Below are positions 59,403 to 64,000 of a DNA stretch of 64,000 bases, one piece after another; within the stretch, counting starts at the first letter, position 1, and the number at the start of each line of letters is the position of its first letter. The position numbers were made by a program, and so were the translations under genes. Location: positions 39,637-103,636 of the forward strand of contig NZ_AULF01000018.1 in assembly GCF_000425145.1 (NCBI RefSeq). The letters run 5' to 3'. Source of the DNA: Pedobacter glucosidilyticus DSM 23534 (GTDB lineage: Bacteria; Bacteroidota; Bacteroidia; Sphingobacteriales; Sphingobacteriaceae). Below the pieces are notes generated by a model that was not told where the DNA came from, made no database searches, and worked only from the letters and a program-made list of their open reading frames with translations.

Positions 59403-59430
59403 AAACAGACTGTTTTTGATAAACTTGTTT

Positions 59431-59559
59431 AAAACGAAGCTGTCTAAAAAATCATATTTGTCACATTGAGCGGAGTCGAAATGTTCTCTGATATACATAG
59501 AAAAGGCTTCGACTCCGCTCAGCCTGACACAAAGTGGTAATTTGAGACAGCCTCGTTTT
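59431..59559. repeat. 129-bp inverted-repeat element (GAGCGGAGTCGAA family)
   Basis: Outer arms AAAACGAaGCTGTCT / AGACAGCctCGTTTT and inner arms GAGCGGAGTCGAA / TTCGACTCCGCTC flank a loop of about 28 bases. GTCAcattGAGCGG with CCGCTCagccTGAC extends the inner stem. Size and symmetry are those of a MITE or REP doublet. Read as RNA it would form a long hairpin within the leu transcript. Confidence 0.9.
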
Positions 59560-59608
59560 CTAAAATAGATTTATAGAAATAACAATCATCAACAAAAAAA
59601 ATATTTAC

Positions 59609-61126
59609 ATGGTAAACAGGAAAATAGAAATAATGGATACTACACTCCGTGATGGTGAACAAACCTCAGGAGTTTCATTTTCCGCCTCTGAAAAGCTTAC
59701 GATTGCCCAGCTATTACTGGAGGAACTACATGTAGACAGAGTTGAAATTGCTTCTGCCCGTGTATCAGATGGCGAGTTTCAAGCTGTAAAAGCTATTATG
59801 GATTGGGCAAGCCAAAATGGATATACCAATCGTATAGAAGTACTTTCTTTTGTTGATAACGGCGTATCTATCAATTGGATGTTAAATGCAGGCGTAAAAG
59901 TTCAAAATTTGCTAACTAAAGGCTCTTTAAATCATTTAACACATCAACTTAAAAAAACCGCCCAACAACATTTTGATGAAATTGCAGCAGTTATAACTTT
60001 AGCAACTCAACATCAGATACAAACCAATGTTTATTTAGAGGATTGGAGTAACGGCATGCGTAATTCTAAAGACTATGTTTTTCAGTTTTTAGATTTCCTT
60101 AGCCAGCAATCTATCAAAAGAGTACTTCTACCAGATACTTTAGGTGTGTTAACGCCTTCAGAAACGTATGAATATATTGCCGAATTAAAATCAAAATATC
60201 CTAAAGTTCATTTTGATTTTCATGCTCATAATGATTACGATTTAAGTACCGCCAATGTTCTGGAAGCTGTAAAAGCAGGTATAGATGGCTTACATTTAAC
60301 TGTAAATGGTATGGGCGAAAGAGCCGGAAATGCACCAATGGCAAGTGCTGTAGCTGTTATTAACGATTTTCTGCCAGAGGTAAAAATCTCATTAAAGGAA
60401 TCTTCTATTTTTAAAGTAAGCAAATTGGTAGAAACATTTTCGGGCATCAGAATACCTGCAAATAAACCTATTGTGGGCGACAATGTATTTACCCAAACAG
60501 CCGGTATCCATGCTGATGGCGACAATAAAAACAACCTTTATTTTAACGATTTATTACCAGAAAGATTTGGCAGGAAACGTACTTATGCTTTAGGTAAAAC
60601 ATCTGGCAAAGCCAATATTGAGAAAAATCTTCAAGAATTAGGTTTAAAACTTAATGATGAAGATTTAAAAAAGGTTACCCAACGCGTTATAGAACTTGGA
60701 GATAAAAAGGAAACCGTTACCAAAGAAGACCTTCCTTATATCATTTCTGATGTTTTGGATAGTAAACTTTATGAAGAAAAAGTTACCGTACAATCTTACG
60801 TTTTAACACATGCTAAAGGTTTACGCCCCTCTGCAACTATAGCAGTTTCTATTGAAGGAGAACATTTCGAAGAAAATGCACAAGGTGATGGACAGTTTGA
60901 TGCTTTTATGAATGCCTTAAATAAGGTTTATGCTAAAAAGAAAAGACAATTACCAAAACTAGTAGATTATGCCGTAAGAATTGCCCCAGGAAGTGATTCT
61001 GATGCACTTTGCGAAGCCATTATTACATGGGAAACCGATAAAAAAAGCTTTAAAACACGCGGTTTAGACTCAGACCAAACCGTATGTGCCATTAAAGCAA
61101 CACAAAAAATGTTAAATATCATCTAG
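59609..61126 (+). CDS. cimA: LeuA-family synthase, probable (R)-citramalate synthase
   Basis: 505-residue DRE-TIM enzyme with a C-terminal LeuA-type regulatory domain (about residues 385-505). [21 protein letters not shown], metal HxH in FHAHNDYDLSTAN and NGMGERAGNAPM are intact. The substrate-determining stretch reads ASARVSDGEFQAVKAI instead of [13 protein letters not shown] as in the leuA product, so the acceptor is probably not 2-oxoisovalerate. With LeuCD and LeuB around it, pyruvate (citramalate synthase, giving 2-oxobutyrate for isoleucine) is the best guess. Homocitrate or a second isopropylmalate synthase activity cannot be excluded. Confidence 0.65.
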   Translation: MVNRKIEIMDTTLRDGEQTSGVSFSASEKLTIAQLLLEELHVDRVEIASARVSDGEFQAVKAIMDWASQNGYTNRIEVLSFVDNGVSINWMLNAGVKVQNLLTKGSLNHLTHQLKKTAQQHFDEIAAVITLATQHQIQTNVYLEDWSNGMRNSKDYVFQFLDFLSQQSIKRVLLPDTLGVLTPSETYEYIAELKSKYPKVHFDFHAHNDYDLSTANVLEAVKAGIDGLHLTVNGMGERAGNAPMASAVAVINDFLPEVKISLKESSIFKVSKLVETFSGIRIPANKPIVGDNVFTQTAGIHADGDNKNNLYFNDLLPERFGRKRTYALGKTSGKANIEKNLQELGLKLNDEDLKKVTQRVIELGDKKETVTKEDLPYIISDVLDSKLYEEKVTVQSYVLTHAKGLRPSATIAVSIEGEHFEENAQGDGQFDAFMNALNKVYAKKKRQLPKLVDYAVRIAPGSDSDALCEAIITWETDKKSFKTRGLDSDQTVCAIKATQKMLNII

Positions 61127-61215
61127 ATGGTTAGGTTGTTAGGTTGTTAGAATTCATGAAAACGGAAAAAAACAATCTAACCAACTAACAAACTAGAAAC
61201 GAACAAACTAAATAA
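61127..61215. repeat. complementary word repeats in the cimA-leuB spacer
   Basis: GGTTAGGTTGTTAGGTTGTTAG follows the stop (given here as words GGTTA, GGTTGTTA x2). CTAACCAACTAACAAACTAG precedes leuB. The blocks are near reverse complements and would pair around a loop of about 30 bases. Confidence 0.7.
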
Positions 61216-61218
61216 AAT

Positions 61219-62277
61219 ATGAAATTAAATATCGCCCTTTTAGCGGGAGACGGAATTGGGCCTGAGGTTGTAGACCAGGCTGTTAAAGTAGTAAATGCTG
61301 TTGCTACAAAGTTTAACCACGAAATCAATTGGACATCTGCTTTAACAGGTGCTTGCGCTATTGATGATTGTGGAGAGCCTTATCCAGATAGCACACACGA
61401 AGTTTGTATGGCTGCTGATGCTGTTTTATTTGGTGCTATTGGTCATCCAAAATACGATAATGATCCTAAAGCTACTGTTCGTCCGGAGCAAGGTTTATTA
61501 AAAATGCGTCAAAAGTTGGGCTTATTTGCAAACGTTCGTCCTACTTTTACATTCCCTTCTTTAATAGATAACTCTCCGTTAAAAAGAGAACGTATAGAAG
61601 GTACAGATTTAATCATCTTACGCGAGCTAACTGGCGGAATTTACTTTGGTGAAAGAGGCAGAAAAGACAATGGCAACACCGCTTTTGACACTTGTACATA
61701 CACCAGAGCAGAAATTCAGCGTTTAGCAAAATTAGGCTTTGAAATAGCGATGACACGTAGTAAAAAATTATGCTGTGTAGATAAAGCAAACGTTCTAGAA
61801 AGCTCTCGTTTATGGAGAGAAACCGTACAGGATATGGAAAAAGATTATCCAGAAGTAACCGTTAGTTACGAGTTTGTTGATGCCGTAGCTATGCGTTTAG
61901 TACAGTGGCCAAACTCTTACGATGTTTTAATTACCGAAAACCTTTTTGGAGATATTTTAACTGATGAGGCCTCTGTAATTTCAGGTTCTATGGGATTAAT
62001 GCCATCGGCATCTAAAGGCTTACATACTTCATTGTACGAGCCTATTCACGGTTCTTACCCGCAAGCAGCAGGAAAAGACATCGCAAACCCATTGGCAACA
62101 GTTTTATCTGCCGCTATGATGTTTGAAGACGCTTTCGGCTTACACGCAGAAGCAGCAGCTATTAGAGACGTTGTTAATAAATCTTTAGCAGAAGGCGTAG
62201 TAACAGAAGATTTAGCCGGAAGCAACAAAGCTTACAAAACAAGCGAAGTTGGCGATTGGTTAGCTAAAAACGTATAA
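61219..62277 (+). CDS. leuB: 3-isopropylmalate dehydrogenase
   Basis: NAD-dependent beta-decarboxylating dehydrogenase. ALLAGDGIGPEVVDQAVKV, GAIGHPKYDN and RPEQGLLKMRQKLGLFANVRP are at the N-terminus. Catalytic Tyr is in RELTGGIYFGERGRK and Lys in CCVDKANVLESSRLW. Metal-binding NLFGDILTDEASVISGSMG and PIHGSYPQAAGKDIANP (NAD) follow. Length 352. Last gene of the operon, with a strong terminator after it. Confidence 0.98.
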   Translation: MKLNIALLAGDGIGPEVVDQAVKVVNAVATKFNHEINWTSALTGACAIDDCGEPYPDSTHEVCMAADAVLFGAIGHPKYDNDPKATVRPEQGLLKMRQKLGLFANVRPTFTFPSLIDNSPLKRERIEGTDLIILRELTGGIYFGERGRKDNGNTAFDTCTYTRAEIQRLAKLGFEIAMTRSKKLCCVDKANVLESSRLWRETVQDMEKDYPEVTVSYEFVDAVAMRLVQWPNSYDVLITENLFGDILTDEASVISGSMGLMPSASKGLHTSLYEPIHGSYPQAAGKDIANPLATVLSAAMMFEDAFGLHAEAAAIRDVVNKSLAEGVVTEDLAGSNKAYKTSEVGDWLAKNV

Positions 62278-62290
62278 AAATCTAAAGAAA

Positions 62291-62320
62291 GCAGCTCCAA
62301 AAATTGGGGCTGTTTTTTTT
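62291..62320 (+). terminator. terminator of the ilv-leu operon
   Basis: GCAGCTCCAA / TTGGGGCTG with a 3-base loop followed by eight T residues. Confidence 0.92.
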
Positions 62321-62448
62321 GAAAAGCAATTGCGTCATTATTTTTGTCCCGCTAGTCCCGTTTTCCACTATATCCCTCCACTCCCGATGGTCGTTCCGGG
62401 GATGCCGTTTCAACCGGGTTTAGGTGGCAAGTGCAGTGCTTGTTAAAT

Positions 62449-62495
62449 AACGATACAATCGTTAAACCAATTAAGCACTCGTTGCAAACGAGCGC
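62449..62495. repeat. two-hairpin REP element
   Basis: AACGATacaATCGTT (62449-62463), then AAACCAATTAAGCA, then CTCGTTgcaAACGAG (62478-62492) and GCGC. The second half recurs inverted at 63012 and the first half recurs at 63650, on either side of the transposase gene. Confidence 0.88.
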
Positions 62496-62507
62496 AAGTT
62501 ATAGCTA

Positions 62508-62912
62508 CTAAAAGATATTTCTATTCTGAATTTCTCCCCAATAAGAATAACTATTTGACAATACTTTGTAATGGCTAAAATGGTTTTTATTAATTACCTC
62601 ATTTAATAATTCTTGAACATCTTCATTACCGTTTAAATTTAAAGACCTAACTTCCTTCAAAAGCTGCCTAAACTCTACATAGTAATCATCAGATTTTATC
62701 TTTAACAAATAAATTTCCTCTGCAATTTTAAAATAAGAAATCTTTCCATGAAAATCATAATGAGACTCATCTATCTGAAACACTTCATTAAATTTTAATA
62801 GTGCCTTTAATTCATTATCAGATTTAATCGGCTTAAGATCTATCTTATCTAATCTCAAAATTAGTTCTATCAAATTGTATTGATTTTCTGTTGTTAGCTT
62901 ATGAATACCCAT
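62508..62912 (-). CDS. protein of unknown function between REP elements
   Basis: I do not recognise this 134-residue protein. It is rich in Leu, Glu, Lys and Asn, has no signal peptide or membrane segment and should be mainly helical (NQYNLIELILRLDKIDLKPI; VQELLNEVINKNHF). It sits alone between two oppositely oriented REP palindromes (62472 and 63012), directly beside the transposase relic, which suggests carriage by the same mobile unit. TAACTTTG just before its ATG fits the -7 consensus and would make the transcript leaderless. Confidence 0.5.
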   Translation of the reverse strand: MGIHKLTTENQYNLIELILRLDKIDLKPIKSDNELKALLKFNEVFQIDESHYDFHGKISYFKIAEEIYLLKIKSDDYYVEFRQLLKEVRSLNLNGNEDVQELLNEVINKNHFSHYKVLSNSYSYWGEIQNRNIF

Positions 62913-63011
62913 CCCACAAAGTTAAATACCATAACTATTAGTTTCTATATTAAAATATCAACATTAGAATATTAACTATCACGGCTAATTAACATTAAAT
63001 GTTTGCATATT

Positions 63012-63035
63012 GCGCTCGTTTGCAACGAGTGCTTA
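63012..63035. repeat. REP half-element (inverted copy)
   Basis: GCGCTCGTTTGCAACGAGTG, then CTTA: exact reverse complement of 62472-62495. It marks the 5' flank of the transposase gene. Confidence 0.9.
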
Positions 63036-63092
63036 TCATGGGCTTTCGATTTTATCGAATTTTCAATAAATTTAAATACTAAAATCAAACCT

Positions 63093-63643
63093 ATGTCGCA
63101 TCAATACCGTGTAAAAACACAAGATCAAATCCATTTTATAACTTTTACAATAGTAGATTGGGTAGATATATTTATTAGACCTGTTTACAAAAAAATTATT
63201 ATAGATTCTTTAAGATATGCACAAAACCATAAAGGTTTAGACCTTTATGCTTGGTGTTTAATGACTAACCATTTACACTTGCTCGTTTCTGCTAGAGAGC
63301 GTTTTTTACTTTCAGATTTTGTTAGAGATTTTAAGAAATTCACCAATAAAGAGATTATAAAAGTAATAGAGACTGAGCATGAAAGTAGAAGAGACTGGAT
63401 GTTATACCGCTTTAGCTATCACGCCAAGTTTAACAATAGAATAAAAGATTATAAAGTTTGGAAAGATGGATATCATGCTATAGAATGCTATAATCATAGC
63501 ATCTTAGCTCAAAAACTAGATTATATACATAACAAGCTGAAATTGTAGCTTTACCAGAAGAATATTTATATAGTTCGGCAAGAAATTATATAGATAGCAA
63601 AGGACTTTTAGATATTATAAAGATAGATATGAGTTTTAGATAA
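63093..63643 (+). pseudogene. REP-associated tyrosine transposase (RAYT, IS200/IS605-like), frameshifted
   Basis: Y1-transposase-like protein. HUH motif in WCLMTNHLHLLV; DFVRDFKKFTNKEI and the catalytic-Tyr region around MLYRFSYHAKFNN; then KVWKDGYHAIEC and LDYIHN. The frame breaks after LDYIHN and stops at 63548. The expected continuation (NPVKA, then EIVALPEEYLYSSARNYID) resumes in another frame at about 63535 and ends at TAA 63643, consistent with loss of about 10 bp. I start at ATG 63093; an earlier in-frame TTG would read through the REP. Such enzymes move or spread REP sequences; this copy is probably inactive unless frameshifting rescues it. Confidence 0.82.
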
Positions 63644-63649
63644 TAAATG

Positions 63650-63675
63650 ACGATGTAATCGTTAAACCAATTAGT
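63650..63675. repeat. REP half-element 3' of the transposase
   Basis: ACGATgtaATCGTTAAACCA, then ATTA: matches the first half of the element at 62449 with one loop difference. Confidence 0.85.
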
Positions 63676-63788
63676 CGAGCCTTAAAAAGCATATAAAATT
63701 ATGATTATCAATACTTTGTGTATAGTTTTAATGTGAAATAATTGCAAGATTTGTTATATTTATATCGTAAAACTTGCAAATATTTAAG

Positions 63789-64000
63789 ATGCTTCCCAAT
63801 AAAAAACCAGAGAATCAAACCAGCCTATTTTTCACTTTTGAGCACACCCTAAACCGCCACCATCCCTTATTTTTACTTGCCAACAAGATAGATTGGAGTG
63901 TTTTTGAAAAGGCCTTTGCCCCACTCTATTGTAAGGATAACGGCCGTCCGGCCAAGCCCATACGTTTAATGGTGGGTTTACTGATGTTGAAACATATCCG
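63789..64000 (+). mobile_element. IS5-type transposase, N-terminal part (runs off the window)
   Basis: 70 codons visible, starting MLPNKKPENQTSLFFTFEHT. KDNGRPAKPIRLMVGLLMLKHI is the N-terminal DUF772-type region of IS5-like DDE transposases. The catalytic residues lie outside the window. A short inverted pair TTGCAAG / CTTGCAA about 20-45 bp upstream might belong to the left end, but the terminal repeat cannot be defined without the right end. Confidence 0.8.

Noticed and set aside
62321..62440. Degenerate coding remnant before the REP region
   Set aside because: The GC-richer stretch has no frame with recognisable similarity; it looks like repeat debris and I cannot support more.
63003..63092. 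N-terminal extension of the transposase from a TTG start
   Set aside because: It would translate the REP palindrome; conserved sequence begins at the ATG at 63093.

Overview
The window looks like a chromosomal segment of a Bacteroidota bacterium, most plausibly a Sphingobacteriaceae (Pedobacter-like) genome. The evidence is AT-rich DNA, genes without clear Shine-Dalgarno sites, repeated promoters of the form TTG-N19-TAnnTTTG, a serine-palmitoyltransferase-like gene, an 82-residue ATP synthase epsilon subunit beside atpD, a MraY with a long extra loop and a meso-DAP-type MurE. This placement is inference from gene content; no 16S gene is present.

Layout. 1-0.8 kb: cut-off alpha-oxoamine synthase gene. 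0.9-16.9 kb, minus strand: a complete dcw (division and cell wall) operon in the order mraZ, rsmH, ftsL-like, ftsI, murE, mraY, murD, ftsW, murG, murC, ftsQ, ftsA, ftsZ. Most genes overlap or nearly touch. A three-box MraZ operator sits upstream, DnaA-type boxes lie in front of ftsZ and a terminator follows it. 17-26.5 kb: CAP lipoprotein, patatin-like lipase, RluA-type pseudouridine synthase, panB, carA, a PIF1/RecD-like helicase and gnd. 26.5-27 kb: a structured gene-free stretch before eno. 27-45 kb: housekeeping and accessory genes (eno, flavin oxidoreductase, a fungal-type cytosine deaminase, XRE regulator, degenerate DEAD-box protein, FtsB/DivIC, GAF histidine kinase, TRIC channel, VWA membrane protein, YqjF, AlkB, thioesterase, obg, adk, tRNA-Arg, floA, peroxiredoxin, RmlD-like reductase, SGNH lipoprotein). 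45-47 kb: atpD-atpC.

47-62.3 kb, plus strand: a branched-chain amino acid operon, ilvE-ilvD-ilvB-ilvN-ilvC-(twin ABC ATPase)-leuA-leuC-leuD-cimA-like-leuB. Together these encode the common Ile/Val steps, the Leu branch and, through the second LeuA-like enzyme with LeuCD and LeuB, a probable citramalate route to 2-oxobutyrate. No threonine dehydratase gene is in the window. Upstream of ilvE I find what looks like a ribosome-mediated attenuator: a 26-codon leader peptide with 11 Ile/Leu/Val codons, an intrinsic terminator, and an alternative pairing that would disrupt that terminator. This is the most interesting item in the window.

62.3-64 kb is mobile DNA: a small unknown gene and a frameshifted REP-associated tyrosine transposase (RAYT) surrounded by REP palindromes, then the start of an IS5-type transposase. 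Several other repeat families lie in the spacers: a CCCTCTCC/GGAGAGGG palindrome, one copy of which has become the 5' coding end of murD; a GAGCGGAGTCGAA inverted repeat; and tandem arrays with 8-, 11- and 21-bp periods. No CRISPR array, rRNA or prophage was seen.
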